Shown: positions 1-8,708 of the stretch, piece by piece
Layout: each line of letters begins with the position of its first letter
Numbering within the stretch: position 1 is the first letter of the stretch
Source of the DNA: Micromonospora zingiberis
GTDB lineage: Bacteria > Actinomycetota > Actinomycetes > Mycobacteriales > Micromonosporaceae
Length of the DNA stretch: 64,000 nucleotides
Reading direction: 5' to 3'
Assembly (NCBI RefSeq): GCF_004331455.1
Contig: NZ_SJJR01000017.1
Coordinates: forward strand, 61,619 to 125,618
Notes under the pieces: generated by a model
Told to the model about the DNA's origin: nothing
The model's input: only the letters and a program-made list of their open reading frames with translations
The model's database searches: none
Program-made: the position numbers and the translations under genes

Positions 1-298
1 TCAGCTGCTCGCTGGTCGGCAGCTCACCGTAGATCAGCAGGTAGGAGACCTCCAGGAAGGAGCTCTTCTCGGCCAGCTGCTCGATCGGGTAACCCCGGTA
101 ACGCAGGATGCCCGCGTCCCCGTCGATGTAGGTGATCGCGGACGAGCAGGCGGCGGTGTTGACGAAACCCGGGTCGTACGTCGTCAGCCCGGTTTCCTTC
201 AGCAGCTTGCCCACACCGACACCGGCGGGGCCCTCGACCGCGGAATGTACCGGCATCGACAGCTGCCCGCCGGGGTGGTCGAGCTTGACTTCCGTCAT
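1..298 (-). CDS. gltA: Citrate synthase, N-terminal part (truncated by window edge)
   Basis: The first 99 residues of a type II citrate synthase, which condenses oxaloacetate and acetyl-CoA in the TCA cycle in the cytoplasm. The visible part runs from a small N-terminal beta domain into the conserved stretch around T-Y-D-P-G-F (about residue 40), then A-C-S-S-A-I-T-Y-I-D-G and I-L-R-Y-R-G-Y-P-I-E-Q-L, which are typical of bacterial hexameric citrate synthases. The ATG at 298 follows a GAGGAAAC stretch. The catalytic His/His/Asp residues lie outside the window, so activity cannot be judged. The gene is divergent from nothing visible; about 250 bp separate it from the next gene, and its promoter should lie there. 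Confidence 0.93.
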   Translation of the reverse strand, partial: MTEVKLDHPGGQLSMPVHSAVEGPAGVGVGKLLKETGLTTYDPGFVNTAACSSAITYIDGDAGILRYRGYPIEQLAEKSSFLEVSYLLIYGELPTSEQL

Positions 299-548
299 GT
301 GTTTCCTCGCTTCGCCGGCAGATCTACGTTGAATTGCCTTCGCTTCTACCGTAATTGCGGTTGCGGCGACACCGCCCGCCGTGGTTCGGCGGTGAGGTAT
401 GCGTCACCCGATTCCCGACCACGGGGCTGGGAAACCCCGACGAGCAGGACGGACAGGAACGGAGAGCGCACGGAGCGTGGAAGCACGCGAGCGAAACGGA
501 ACTGTGCGACGGGTCAGTCAGGCCGGCGCCCGCCGCCGCCGCCGCGAC

Positions 549-2582
549 TCAGGAAATGGTGAGGTGTCGGAGGGTGCCCGCCGGCTCGACCAGGTACAGG
601 TCGAGCCGGTTCGCGCCGGCCCGGAAGACCCGGTCGTCGGCGACCAACGCGGCGAACCGCCGGCCCCCCGGGTCCGGGGCGACCACCGGCACCACCGAGG
701 CGATGGTGCCGTTCACGGCCACCGCCAGCAGCGTGCCGTCGGGGACCTGGTCGGGCAGGGTGCCCCAGATCAGCGCCGGTAGTTGGCCGCTGTCCGGGTC
801 GACGGCGCGCAGGCCGTCCTGGCCGCCGACGCGGACGGTCCCGCCGGGCGGCGCGTCCCCCACGGCGGTACCGACGAGCGGATGCGGGGCCGGCGGTGGC
901 AGCGGGGCCGGCACGCCGCCGCTGATCGGCGTCGGTTCGGCCGGGCGGTCGTAGAACACCTTCCCCGGCTCGGTACGCGGGGTCTGGCGGGCGGACCGGC
1001 CGTCGACCGGCCAGGGCAGCCGGATGGCGGCCTCGTCGGCGATGGTGGGCAGCAGGTCGACGTGTTCCCAGTTACGGTCGTCGACCCGGCCGGCGCGCTG
1101 TCCCGGCGTCCTGACGAACATCGGCACCCAGGCCACCTCGTCGGCGGCGGCCCGGATGGCGTCCATCCCGCGCCCCTGCGCCCCCTTGGTGAAACTGACC
1201 CCGTGGTCGGCGGTGACCACCACCAACGCCTGGTCCCACAGCCCGGTCTCGCGCAGCTTGCGCAGCGTCTCGCCGATCAGGCGGTCGGTGTAGCCGAGCT
1301 GCGCCAGGTGGCGGGCGCGGGCCAGGTCCACCCACCCGTCGCCCTCGTTGGGGAACTCCTCCGGCGCCTCGTAGCGGGCACCGGAGGGCAGGTACGCCCA
1401 CGGCGAGTGCGGCATCAGCAGGTGCAGGAAGTGCAGCGTGGGGCGGGGCGACGGGGTCAGGCCGTTGAGGAAGCTGGTGAACCGCGCCGGCTGGTTGACG
1501 TTCAAGCTGTCCCAGCGGAACTTCGGGTCGTCCGGTACCGGCTCGGCGGCGTCGATGCCCGCCTCCTCGGCGGTGCGTTCCCGGTAGGAGTTCTCCGGGT
1601 CGATCCGGCTGTCCTGCGGCGCGGTCACCTGGCGCAGCAGCCGGCCGGTCTCGCGGACCAGCACGCCGAGCCCCTGTTCCGGCATGACCGGCTGCTCGCA
1701 GCGGCTGGGTGGGCAGAGGCGGGTGATGCTCTCCTCGGCGCGGATGTCGTACAGCCCGCCGAAGGCGGTGAAGAGGTTGTCCGGGTAGTGCGAGTAGTGC
1801 GGGGCGTACGGCTGGGCCGGGTAGCGGCCGGTCAACATCGCCGGCAGCGCGTACGGTGTCCAGCCACTCACGCCGGTGGCGTTGCGGTACCAGGTGGAGC
1901 CGGCGGCCAGTTCGGCGAAGTTCGGGAACCGTTGCGCGTCGATGCCGCCGTCCGGGCCGAGCAGGGAGACCAGCGGCAGTTCGTCGAGGACCAGCATGAC
2001 CACCGGCGGGTGCAGGCTGCCGGTGGCGGTGCCGGCCGCACCGCCGTCGCCGCGCGGCAGCACCACCGGCGCGGTCGACGAGGCGAACAGGAACAGCCCG
2101 ACGAAGATCAGCGGCCCCAGGCTGGCCACCCGCAGCATCCGGCCCGGGGCCCGCCACCGCCGGTGGGCGAGCGCCCCGGCGGCACCGGCCACGACGGCCG
2201 CCAGCAGCAGCGGTACGCCCCGCAGCGGGGTGAGGTGCCGGCCGACCTGCACCGCCAACGCGGCGACCAGCAGGCCCACCAGCAGGGCATGGGTGCCCGC
2301 GCGGACGGCCGGCCCGAGCAGTCCGCAGATCAGGCCGAGCAGCCCGATCGCCGCCGTCGGCAGCACCGCGATCAGGGCCACCAGCAGCAGGATCTCCCGG
2401 CGGTCGGCCCGGTGGAACAGGAAGAAGTCCGGGCTGCGGCCGAGCACGTCCAGCAGCGGTTGGGTGATCACCAGGCCGAGCAGTGCCGCGACCTCCAGCA
2501 GCCGGCCGACCTCGGCCCGCCAGCCGCCCCACCCCCACTGCCAGCGGCGCACCCGCCGCCCGGTGGTGGGCTGGTCAGCCAC
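549..2582 (-). CDS. Membrane-anchored sulfatase / phosphoglycerol-transferase-like protein
   Basis: A 677-aa protein with about five hydrophobic segments in the first 175 residues followed by an alkaline-phosphatase-superfamily (sulfatase-type) domain. Family marks are V-V-M-L-V-L-D-E near residue 195 (metal ligands, D-E instead of the usual D-D), G-W-T-P-Y-A-L-P-A-M-L-T-G near 245 (the position of the catalytic nucleophile, here probably Thr as in phosphotransferases rather than the Cys/Ser of true sulfatases), and V-V-V-T-A-D-H-G near 455. The catalytic domain would face outside and could transfer or remove a phosphate- or sulfate-linked group on envelope polymers. It overlaps the upstream methyltransferase gene by 8 bp, so the two are translationally coupled. 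The substrate is unknown. Confidence 0.8.
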   Translation of the reverse strand: MADQPTTGRRVRRWQWGWGGWRAEVGRLLEVAALLGLVITQPLLDVLGRSPDFFLFHRADRREILLLVALIAVLPTAAIGLLGLICGLLGPAVRAGTHALLVGLLVAALAVQVGRHLTPLRGVPLLLAAVVAGAAGALAHRRWRAPGRMLRVASLGPLIFVGLFLFASSTAPVVLPRGDGGAAGTATGSLHPPVVMLVLDELPLVSLLGPDGGIDAQRFPNFAELAAGSTWYRNATGVSGWTPYALPAMLTGRYPAQPYAPHYSHYPDNLFTAFGGLYDIRAEESITRLCPPSRCEQPVMPEQGLGVLVRETGRLLRQVTAPQDSRIDPENSYRERTAEEAGIDAAEPVPDDPKFRWDSLNVNQPARFTSFLNGLTPSPRPTLHFLHLLMPHSPWAYLPSGARYEAPEEFPNEGDGWVDLARARHLAQLGYTDRLIGETLRKLRETGLWDQALVVVTADHGVSFTKGAQGRGMDAIRAAADEVAWVPMFVRTPGQRAGRVDDRNWEHVDLLPTIADEAAIRLPWPVDGRSARQTPRTEPGKVFYDRPAEPTPISGGVPAPLPPPAPHPLVGTAVGDAPPGGTVRVGGQDGLRAVDPDSGQLPALIWGTLPDQVPDGTLLAVAVNGTIASVVPVVAPDPGGRRFAALVADDRVFRAGANRLDLYLVEPAGTLRHLTIS

Positions 2583-4026
2583 CCAGCGCCACCTGGTACA
2601 GGGTCCGGCTGCCCGATGGCAGCTCCAGCCGTTGCTCGACCGTGCCGTGCGCGGCGAGCAGCGCCTCGAAGGCGTCCCGCCGGTAGTCGGGGAAGATCCC
2701 GTCGGGTTTGTTGGCCAGCAGCCGGCGGGCCATCGGGTCCTCGGGGTGGACGAACTCCACCACCAGCCGGCCGCCGGGGGCGGCCAGGGCGGTGAGGCAG
2801 GAGATCACCTCGGGCAGTGGCACGTTACGACCGATCGCCAGGTGATGCACCAGGGCCAGGGCGAGCACGGTGTCCGCGCCGGTGCGGGCGGCGAAGGAGG
2901 CCCGTTCCCTCCCGCGCCAACCGCCGCCGGGCGACGGGTCGGCGAGATCCATGACCAGCGGCAGGATCCGCCGCTCACCCTCGCCCCGCAGGGTGCGGTA
3001 GAGCCGGTCGACCACCGCCGGATCCTGTTCCACGGCGACGACGTAGCCGGCGTGTCGGGCGGCGAGCCGGGCGTACCGGCCGTCGTTGGCGCCGAGGTCG
3101 AGCACGAGGCGCCGTCGCGGGGCGCTGGCCAGGGCGGCGGTGACGAACCGTTCCTTGGTCGCCCGGTCGTCCTCCGAGTAGCCACAGGTGCGCTGGTAGT
3201 CCACCCAGTGGCTCTCCGGCGGCTGGTGGTCCAGCCGGCGGACCAGCTTTTCCATCCCGCGTACGGTGGCCAGCGCCAGCTCACGGCTGTAGCCGGCGTC
3301 GCGCAACTGCTCGCGTACGACGGCGGTGCTCCGGCCGGCGTTGCGGCGTTGCACGCTGCCGTGCAGGTGAACGTGGGTCAGCACGCCGGGCAGCAGGCGG
3401 CGGGTGCCCCGGAAGAGGCGGCCCATCTGGTCCGGTTCGATGCCGTCGATCCGGGCCCGCAGCCACGGCTGGAAGTCCACCCCGATATGTGCGTTGAGCA
3501 GCAGCGGGTAGAGCAACGTCTGGCAGAACTGCCGGTAGCCGGCCCAGGGTTCGCCCTCGCGCAGCGGGGCGAACGAACCCACGTCGATGAAGATCGGGTC
3601 GGTGCCCCGCCACTGCAGGTTGTACGCCGAGCCGTCCTTGGTGGTGAAGCCCGCCGGCAGGGCCGCCCGGAGGATCTCCAGGTGCAGCAGCGCGGCGTCG
3701 CGCAGCATCGCGAAGGACCACTCGTACGGGTGGGAGACGAAGGGGATGCGCTCGTGGCGCAGCATCGCCGCCCACCGCTCGGGCGCCGTGCCCGGCGGCA
3801 GTTCCTCGGTGCCGCAGACCTTGCCGGTGGCCAGCAGGGGCGGGAAGAAGTCACTGCCGGCCAGGGCCCGCCAGTGCGCCGCCGCCGTCTCGTCGAGGGC
3901 GCGCAGCACGTCCTGGCCGGCGTGGAAGACCTGGTTGGCCGGGTCGCGGAACGAGCCGGGTTCGGGCCGCAGGTCGGTGCCCGTCGGTACGGGCTGCGCG
4001 GCGTCGCGCAGGTGCGGGATCGCCAT
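2575..4026 (-). CDS. Class I SAM-dependent methyltransferase, large two-part protein
   Basis: A 483-aa cytoplasmic protein. The C-terminal half carries a Rossmann methyltransferase fold: motif I V-L-D-L-G-A-N-D-G near residue 305, an acidic adenosine-binding V-A-V-E-Q-D-P about 20 residues later, and A-L-V-H-H-L further on. The N-terminal 270 residues are conserved in similar long methyltransferases, with a kinase-like stretch ending in I-F-I-D-V-G-S-F; I remember NoeA-like nodulation annotations for such proteins, which says little about substrate. The ATG at 4026 lies 11 bp after the stop of the small membrane peptide gene and the 3' end overlaps the sulfatase-like gene by 8 bp, so the three form one operon. 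A role in modifying a lipid or glycan that the sulfatase-like partner also acts on is inference. Confidence 0.8.
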   Translation of the reverse strand: MAIPHLRDAAQPVPTGTDLRPEPGSFRDPANQVFHAGQDVLRALDETAAAHWRALAGSDFFPPLLATGKVCGTEELPPGTAPERWAAMLRHERIPFVSHPYEWSFAMLRDAALLHLEILRAALPAGFTTKDGSAYNLQWRGTDPIFIDVGSFAPLREGEPWAGYRQFCQTLLYPLLLNAHIGVDFQPWLRARIDGIEPDQMGRLFRGTRRLLPGVLTHVHLHGSVQRRNAGRSTAVVREQLRDAGYSRELALATVRGMEKLVRRLDHQPPESHWVDYQRTCGYSEDDRATKERFVTAALASAPRRRLVLDLGANDGRYARLAARHAGYVVAVEQDPAVVDRLYRTLRGEGERRILPLVMDLADPSPGGGWRGRERASFAARTGADTVLALALVHHLAIGRNVPLPEVISCLTALAAPGGRLVVEFVHPEDPMARRLLANKPDGIFPDYRRDAFEALLAAHGTVEQRLELPSGSRTLYQVALGG

Positions 4027-4037
4027 GCCGGCCCCGG

Positions 4038-4187
4038 TCAGCTCTGGTCGGTGGGCTGGCGGCGGAACCGGCTGACCAGTCTGCGCCAGTAGAGCTTGGC
4101 GGCCACCGCGACGCCGGCGATCCCGCCGACCACCGCCTGCACGATCAGGCTGCCGGAACCCGCGTCCAGGTACGCCAAGTGCTTCAC
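4038..4187 (-). CDS. Small membrane peptide (49 aa), first gene of the envelope cassette
   Basis: This 49-aa gene starts with GTG at 4187 behind a GGAAGGAG Shine-Dalgarno sequence about 5 bases upstream. The product has a short polar head with the motif Y-L-D-A-G-S-G-S-L, one hydrophobic helix (about residues 14-31), then K-L-Y-W-R-R and a basic tail. The pattern (D-x-G-S-G-S ... K-x-x-W-R-R/K) matches small single-span proteins I have seen next to sulfatase/phosphoglycerol-transferase and methyltransferase genes in other bacteria. It is easily missed in annotation. Its position as first gene, 11 bp ahead of the methyltransferase, suggests a subunit or anchor for that pair. The exact function is unknown. 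Confidence 0.72.
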   Translation of the reverse strand: MKHLAYLDAGSGSLIVQAVVGGIAGVAVAAKLYWRRLVSRFRRQPTDQS

Positions 4188-4375
4188 CGACCGCTCCTTC
4201 CCCTCGCCGTGTCGACCTCCGGCCGCGCCGACAAACATTCGCATTTCGGATTTAGGCGATCTAGCCGGACTTCTGCCACCGTACGTGCTCGTCGGCGTCC
4301 TGTCGGGCACAACGCCCACTTCCCCGGTCCGTTTCGTTCAAGACGGTGGCCGCCGGCCGGGCGTAGCCTGCGGCC

Positions 4376-4780
4376 ATGACCCCAGAACTCGACCTCGTCG
4401 GCATGGTCACCACGGACATGGCCCGGAGCGTGGCCTTCTACCGCCGGCTCGGGATCGACATCCCGCCCGGCGCGGAACGCGAACCACACGTGGAGGTGCG
4501 GCTGCCCAGCGGACTGCGCCTCGCCTGGGACGACGTCGACACCATCCGCTCCTTCGATCCCGACTGGGCCCCACCGGTCGGGAGCGCCCGGACCGCGCTG
4601 GCCTTCCGCTGCGCCAGCCCGGCCGAGGTGGACCACTGGTACGCCGAACTCACCGCCGCCGGTGGTCACGGCCACCGGACGCCCTGGGACGCCTTCTGGG
4701 GACAGCGTTACGCGGTCGTGCACGACCCGGACGGCAACGCAATCGACCTGTTCGCCCCGCTGCCGACCGTCGACTCGTGA
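4376..4780 (+). CDS. VOC (glyoxalase/bleomycin resistance fold) protein
   Basis: A 134-aa single-module VOC protein. Two beta-alpha-beta-beta-beta units are visible: the first begins D-L-V-G-M-V-T-T-D and runs into F-Y-R-R-L-G-I-D, the second holds A-L-A-F-R and ends with V-H-D-P-D-G-N-A-I-D-L-F, the typical C-terminal VOC signature (G-N near residue 120). Metal-binding Glu/His positions are partly kept. Such proteins include lyases, dioxygenases and drug-binding proteins; the sequence does not decide. It stands alone on the plus strand between two minus-strand operons and is followed by a strong hairpin repeat. Confidence 0.85.
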   Translation: MTPELDLVGMVTTDMARSVAFYRRLGIDIPPGAEREPHVEVRLPSGLRLAWDDVDTIRSFDPDWAPPVGSARTALAFRCASPAEVDHWYAELTAAGGHGHRTPWDAFWGQRYAVVHDPDGNAIDLFAPLPTVDS

Positions 4781-4832
4781 GCCCGGCGGCCGGTCGCGGC
4801 ACGCAGGGTTCGCCGGTCGCTGCCCATCGGAA

Positions 4833-4882
4833 AGATCTTGGTACGAATGTGCCCTTTGGGGGGCGTATTCGTACCAAGATCT
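4833..4882. repeat. Hairpin repeat with GATCTTGGTACG arms
   Basis: A 22-bp inverted repeat with a 6-base loop (TTTGGG at 4855-4860). As RNA every position pairs if two G-U wobbles are allowed. The arm core GATCTTGGTACGAA is nearly the same as in the hairpin at 44695-44750. It lies between convergent genes (VOC protein on plus, histidine kinase on minus), so it can act as a two-way terminator, but the shared arm sequence shows it is also a dispersed repeat. Confidence 0.85.
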
Positions 4883-5035
4883 CGGGTGCTGTGGCGCGTG
4901 GCGGCGCCGGACAGCCGAGCACGGCCCTCCGCCGTCCACGATGGCTCGGATTCGCTTGGAGCCCAGCGTCAACTCCAGCACGCTGTTGGACTGCGACCCG
5001 CCGATGTACGGCCGGGGCGGCGGCCCTTGGGTCGG

Positions 5036-6493
5036 CTATGCGTCCGCTGTGGGATTCGGCAGCCGGACGGTGAACACGGTGTGGCCGGGCCGGCTGTCGA
5101 GGGCGACGCTGCCGTGGTGGGCCGCCACCACGGCGGCGACGATGGCCAGGCCGAGTCCGGTGCTGCCGTGGGCGCGGGACCGGGAACTGTCGCCCCGGGC
5201 GAACCGTTCGAAGACCTCGGCCCGCAGTTCGGGCGGTACGCCGGGGCCGTCGTCGGTGACGCTGAGTTCGGCGGCGTCGGCGGCCAGTCGCAGGCTGGTG
5301 GTGACGGTGCTCCCTGGCGGGGTGTGCACCCGCGCGTTGGCCAGCAGGTTCGCCAACACCTGGTGCAGCCGGGCCGGATCGCCGGGTACGCGGACGACCT
5401 GTTCGGGCAGGTCGAGCTGCCAGTGGTGCTCCGGGCCGGCGGCGTGCGCGTCGCTGACCGCGTCCACCACCAGCGCGGTGAGGTCGACCGGCTCGACCGC
5501 GAGGGGCCGACCGGAGTCCAGCCGGGCCAGCAGCAGCAGGTCGTCGACGAGGCTGGTCATCCGGGTGCTCTCCGACTCGACCCGGCGCAGCGCGTGCGCC
5601 ACGTCGTCCGGCACCCGGTCACGGCCCCGGCGAGCCACCTCGGCATAGCCACGGATCGCGGCCAGCGGCGTACGCAGTTCGTGGCTGGCGTCGGCGACAA
5701 ACTGGCGTACCCGGGTCTCGCTGGCCTGGCGGGCGGCGAGCGCGGCGGCGACGTGTCCGAGCATCCGGTTGAGCGCGGCGCCGACCTGGCCGACCTCGGT
5801 ACGCGGGTCGGTGTCGGCGGCCGGGACCCGTTCGGAGAGCGCCACCTCGCCCCGGTCCAGCCGCAGTTCGCTGACCCGGCCGGCGGTGGCGGCGACCCGG
5901 CGCAGCGGGCGCAGGGTGGCCCGGACGATCACCGTGGCGGCGGTGCCGGCGACCAGCAGCCCGGCGGCGGTGACGCCGGCCTGGGCGAGCACCATCCACC
6001 CGACGGTCTCCTGCACCCCGGACAGCGGCACTCCGAGCACCCGGATCGTTCCCCCGGTCGACTGCCGGGCGACCAGCCGGTAGCTGCCCCGGTCGCCGAG
6101 GTCGCGGCTGTGCGCGTGGCCGTCGGTGGGCACGGTGGCCAGCGCGGGGACCTCGTCGACCGGTACCGCCCGCTCCTGCCGGTCGATAAGCGTCCACGCC
6201 TCGATGACCTGCCCGTCGACGATCCGGGCGTTGATCGTGCCGGGTGGGAAGCCGCGGGGCACCCGCACGTCGTTCCAGGGCGGCGCTCCCGGGCCCGGCT
6301 CCCAGGGCGCCCCGGTACGGGTCTCGACCATCGGGAGCAGTTGCTCGTCCAGCCGGGAGACCAGGAAGTGCCGCAGCGCCGCCGTGGTGATACCGCCGAT
6401 GGCCAGGCTGACCACGGCCAGCAGGGCGACCAGGGTGACCACCAGGCGGGTGCGCAGCGACCAGCCCGCCAGCCACCGACCCGGCACGCTCAC
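5036..6493 (-). CDS. Sensor histidine kinase with HAMP domain (OmpR-system partner)
   Basis: A 485-aa membrane kinase. It has an N-terminal membrane helix (about 12-34), an extracytoplasmic sensor of about 125 residues, a second helix (about 160-186), HAMP, a HisKA domain with A-S-H-E-L-R-T-P-L-A-A-I (phospho-accepting His near residue 271), and a HATPase domain ending in G-P-G-V-P and G-S-T-G-L-G-L-A-I. The GTG at 6493 overlaps the TGA of the upstream response regulator gene as GTGA, which fixes this start; longer upstream versions would run inside the regulator. The signal sensed is not evident. The architecture resembles actinobacterial MprB/TcrY-type kinases, but I do not assign a specific ortholog. 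Confidence 0.93.
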   Translation of the reverse strand: MSVPGRWLAGWSLRTRLVVTLVALLAVVSLAIGGITTAALRHFLVSRLDEQLLPMVETRTGAPWEPGPGAPPWNDVRVPRGFPPGTINARIVDGQVIEAWTLIDRQERAVPVDEVPALATVPTDGHAHSRDLGDRGSYRLVARQSTGGTIRVLGVPLSGVQETVGWMVLAQAGVTAAGLLVAGTAATVIVRATLRPLRRVAATAGRVSELRLDRGEVALSERVPAADTDPRTEVGQVGAALNRMLGHVAAALAARQASETRVRQFVADASHELRTPLAAIRGYAEVARRGRDRVPDDVAHALRRVESESTRMTSLVDDLLLLARLDSGRPLAVEPVDLTALVVDAVSDAHAAGPEHHWQLDLPEQVVRVPGDPARLHQVLANLLANARVHTPPGSTVTTSLRLAADAAELSVTDDGPGVPPELRAEVFERFARGDSSRSRAHGSTGLGLAIVAAVVAAHHGSVALDSRPGHTVFTVRLPNPTADA

Positions 6494-7245
6494 TCCGCCG
6501 GCTTGAGCAGATACCCGGCGCCCCGCAGCGTGTGGATCATCGGCTGCCGGCCGGCGTCGATCTTCTTGCGCAGGTACGAGATGTACAGCTCGACCACGTT
6601 GGCCTGGCCGCCGAAGTCGTAGTTCCACACCCGGTCGAGGATCTGCGCCTTGCTCAACACCCGGCGGGGGTTGCGCATCAGGTACCGCAACAGTTCGAAC
6701 TCGGTGGCGGTCAGGGTGACCAACTGCCCGTCCCGGCGCACCTCGTGGCTGTCCTCGTCCATCGTCAGGTCACCGACGGTCAACACCGCTTCCTGACGGG
6801 CGGTGACGGCGAAGCCGGAGCGGCGCAGCAGCGCCCGCAGCCGGGCGATCACCTCCTCCAGGCTGAACGGTTTGGTCACGTAGTCGTCGCCGCCCACGGT
6901 CAGCCCGGCGATCCGCTCCTCCACCGCGTCCCGGGCGGTCAGGAAGAGCACCGGTACGCCCTCGCTGTCCTCGCGCAGTCTGCGCAGCACCTGGAAGCCG
7001 TCGAGGTCGGGCAGCATCACGTCGAGCACCACGGCGTCCGGCTGGAACTGACGGGCGACGCGGATGGCGGCCATCCCATCGCCGGCCGTACGCACCTGCC
7101 AGCCCTCGTAGCGCAGGGCCATCGACAGCAGGTCGGTCAGGGTGGGTTCGTCGTCGACCACCAGCACCCGGACCGGTTCACCATCGGGTCGGCGCAGCTC
7201 GACCCGGCCCGGCCCGACCTCACCCTCGGTCATCATGAACCCCAT
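6490..7245 (-). CDS. OmpR-family response regulator
   Basis: About 250 residues: a receiver domain with V-V-D-D-E near residue 30, phospho-acceptor Asp in V-V-L-D-V-M-L-P near 74 and Lys in Y-V-T-K-P-F near 123, then a winged-helix DNA-binding domain with E-F-E-L-L-R-Y-L and V-V-E-L-Y-I-S-Y-L-R-K-K-I-D. It should activate or repress genes after phosphorylation by the kinase encoded immediately downstream, with which it overlaps by 4 bp. The start is ambiguous: ATG codons at 7245, 7236 and 7233 are in frame; the GGGG just before 7236 is the only Shine-Dalgarno-like element. I give the longest form. Confidence 0.93.
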   Translation of the reverse strand: MGFMMTEGEVGPGRVELRRPDGEPVRVLVVDDEPTLTDLLSMALRYEGWQVRTAGDGMAAIRVARQFQPDAVVLDVMLPDLDGFQVLRRLREDSEGVPVLFLTARDAVEERIAGLTVGGDDYVTKPFSLEEVIARLRALLRRSGFAVTARQEAVLTVGDLTMDEDSHEVRRDGQLVTLTATEFELLRYLMRNPRRVLSKAQILDRVWNYDFGGQANVVELYISYLRKKIDAGRQPMIHTLRGAGYLLKPAE

Positions 7246-7312
7246 CGTGGTCCGGCACGCTGGGGGTGACTTGTGCGGCCCCTGTGAGCCGGCTGTGCGC
7301 GCGGACGGTCTC

Positions 7313-7534
7313 TCACTCGGTCACGCCGACCGGGTCGGTACGGACGAAACGCATCGTCCAGACCGTCCCGTCGGGCCGTTGGCGGGCGTAGAGATGGTCG
7401 GCGGCCGGCGTGGGTGCCGACTCGGGCCGCCGCAGCACCCACAACCGTGGCGGAGCACCGTCCGGGCCGGCCGGTAGCTCCCGGACCAGGTCGTGGGCCG
7501 GGCCACCGACAAAGCGTACGGTCACCTCACTCAT
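7313..7534 (-). CDS. Small conserved hypothetical protein (73 aa)
   Basis: A 73-aa soluble protein beginning with ATG at 7534 behind GAGGGGA. It starts with a beta strand V-T-V-R-F-V-G-G-P-A-H and holds a D-H-L-Y-A-R-Q-R-P-D-G-T-V-W region, a pattern I associate with short actinobacterial hypotheticals of unknown role. It has no membrane segment, cysteines or known motif. It is upstream of and in the same direction as the OmpR-type regulator operon, 68 bp away, and divergent from the Ser/Thr kinase gene. No function is assigned. Confidence 0.6.
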   Translation of the reverse strand: MSEVTVRFVGGPAHDLVRELPAGPDGAPPRLWVLRRPESAPTPAADHLYARQRPDGTVWTMRFVRTDPVGVTE

Positions 7535-7701
7535 CACCCGTTCCCCTCCAGACTCCCTGGTATCACCGCTCCCCCGGCTCGCACGCTAACGCACCGGCCG
7601 CCGCCCGAGGCCGGTTTGCCCTGATCGGAGGTGGGGTACGGGTGCCGAAGCCACGGGCGAGGCAGGCCCGGCGGGCGCGGCACGAGGGCAAGGGGCGGTC
7701 G

Positions 7702-8649
7702 ATGAGAACGCTGGACGGGCGGTACCGGCTCGAACAGCGCATCGGCGTCGGTGGGATGTCCGAGGTCTGGCGGGCCCACGACGCGGTGCTGGACCGGCCG
7801 GTGGCGGTGAAGCTGGTCTCCCCCGAGCAGCCGGACGGGGTGGCGTCGGTGGAACGCATCCGGGCCGAGGCCCGCTCCGCCGCCCGGCTGGTGCATCCCA
7901 ACGTCGCCAACGTGCACGACTTCGGTACCTGCGCCACGGTCACCGGCCGGGAGACGCCGTACATCGTGATGGAGCTGGTGCCGGGCGAGACGCTCGCCGC
8001 CCACCTGCGCGGTGGCCCGCTGGACTGGCGGATCGCGGTGCGGGTGTGCGCGGAGGTGAGCGCCGCCCTGGCCGCCGCGCACGCGCACGGCATCGTGCAC
8101 CGTGACGTCAAGCCGGCCAACGTGATGCTGACGCCGTCCGGGGTGAAGGTGCTCGACTTCGGCATCGCCCTCGCGGCCGGCAGCGCCGACACCACCCCCA
8201 AGGGCATGGTCGTCGGTACGCCGGCCTATCTGGCCCCGGAGCAACTGCGGCGGGCGCCCACCACCCCGGCGGCCGACATGTACGCCCTCGGCGTGTTGCT
8301 CTACTGCTGCCTGACCGGGCGGCTGCCGTACCCGGCCGACAGCGTCACCCAACTACTCGGCCCGGACCGACGGCAGCCGCCACAGCCGCTGCCCGAGGTT
8401 CCCGGGCTCCCCGCCGAGGTGGCCGAGGTGTGTCGGCGCTGTCTCGCCGAGGAGCCGACCCAACGGCCGGGCAGCCTCGTCGCGGCGCTGCTGCTGGCCG
8501 AGGTGGTGGACGCGCGGGTGTACGTGCCGATGCACCAACCCCTGCTGCCACGGCAGCGGCCGGCGTCGGTGAGCCCGTGGACGGAGCGGGCGGCCGCCGA
8601 GGTCACCGAGGCGGCGGCCGCGATCCAGTGGAGCCGGCACGGCGGCTGA
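7702..8649 (+). CDS. Soluble serine/threonine protein kinase (PknB-like catalytic domain only)
   Basis: A 315-aa Hanks-type kinase. It shows the Gly-rich loop I-G-V-G-G-M-S-E-V, the ATP-binding Lys in V-A-V-K-L-V, H-R-D-V-K-P-A-N near residue 130, D-F-G near 152 and Y-L-A-P-E-Q near 178. The protein ends about 50 residues after the kinase fold with no transmembrane segment, PASTA or other sensor, so it is cytoplasmic, unlike classical PknB. ATG 7702 follows AAGGGG; a GTG at 7641 would add a basic 20-residue leader and cannot be excluded. It is followed 59 bp later by the OsmC-like gene on the same strand. Targets are unknown. Confidence 0.9.
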   Translation: MRTLDGRYRLEQRIGVGGMSEVWRAHDAVLDRPVAVKLVSPEQPDGVASVERIRAEARSAARLVHPNVANVHDFGTCATVTGRETPYIVMELVPGETLAAHLRGGPLDWRIAVRVCAEVSAALAAAHAHGIVHRDVKPANVMLTPSGVKVLDFGIALAAGSADTTPKGMVVGTPAYLAPEQLRRAPTTPAADMYALGVLLYCCLTGRLPYPADSVTQLLGPDRRQPPQPLPEVPGLPAEVAEVCRRCLAEEPTQRPGSLVAALLLAEVVDARVYVPMHQPLLPRQRPASVSPWTERAAAEVTEAAAAIQWSRHGG

Positions 8650-8708
8650 GTTCCGGTTTCACCGGACCGGGCTCGGGTAGCCGGGCGGTGAGTGACGGGA
8701 GGAACGCG

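Noticed and set aside
1876..4092. Long plus-strand reading frame (738 codons) opposite the sulfatase and methyltransferase genes
   Set aside because: It is the antisense shadow of two well-supported minus-strand genes; composition is Arg/Ala/Gln/Pro noise with no family motif.
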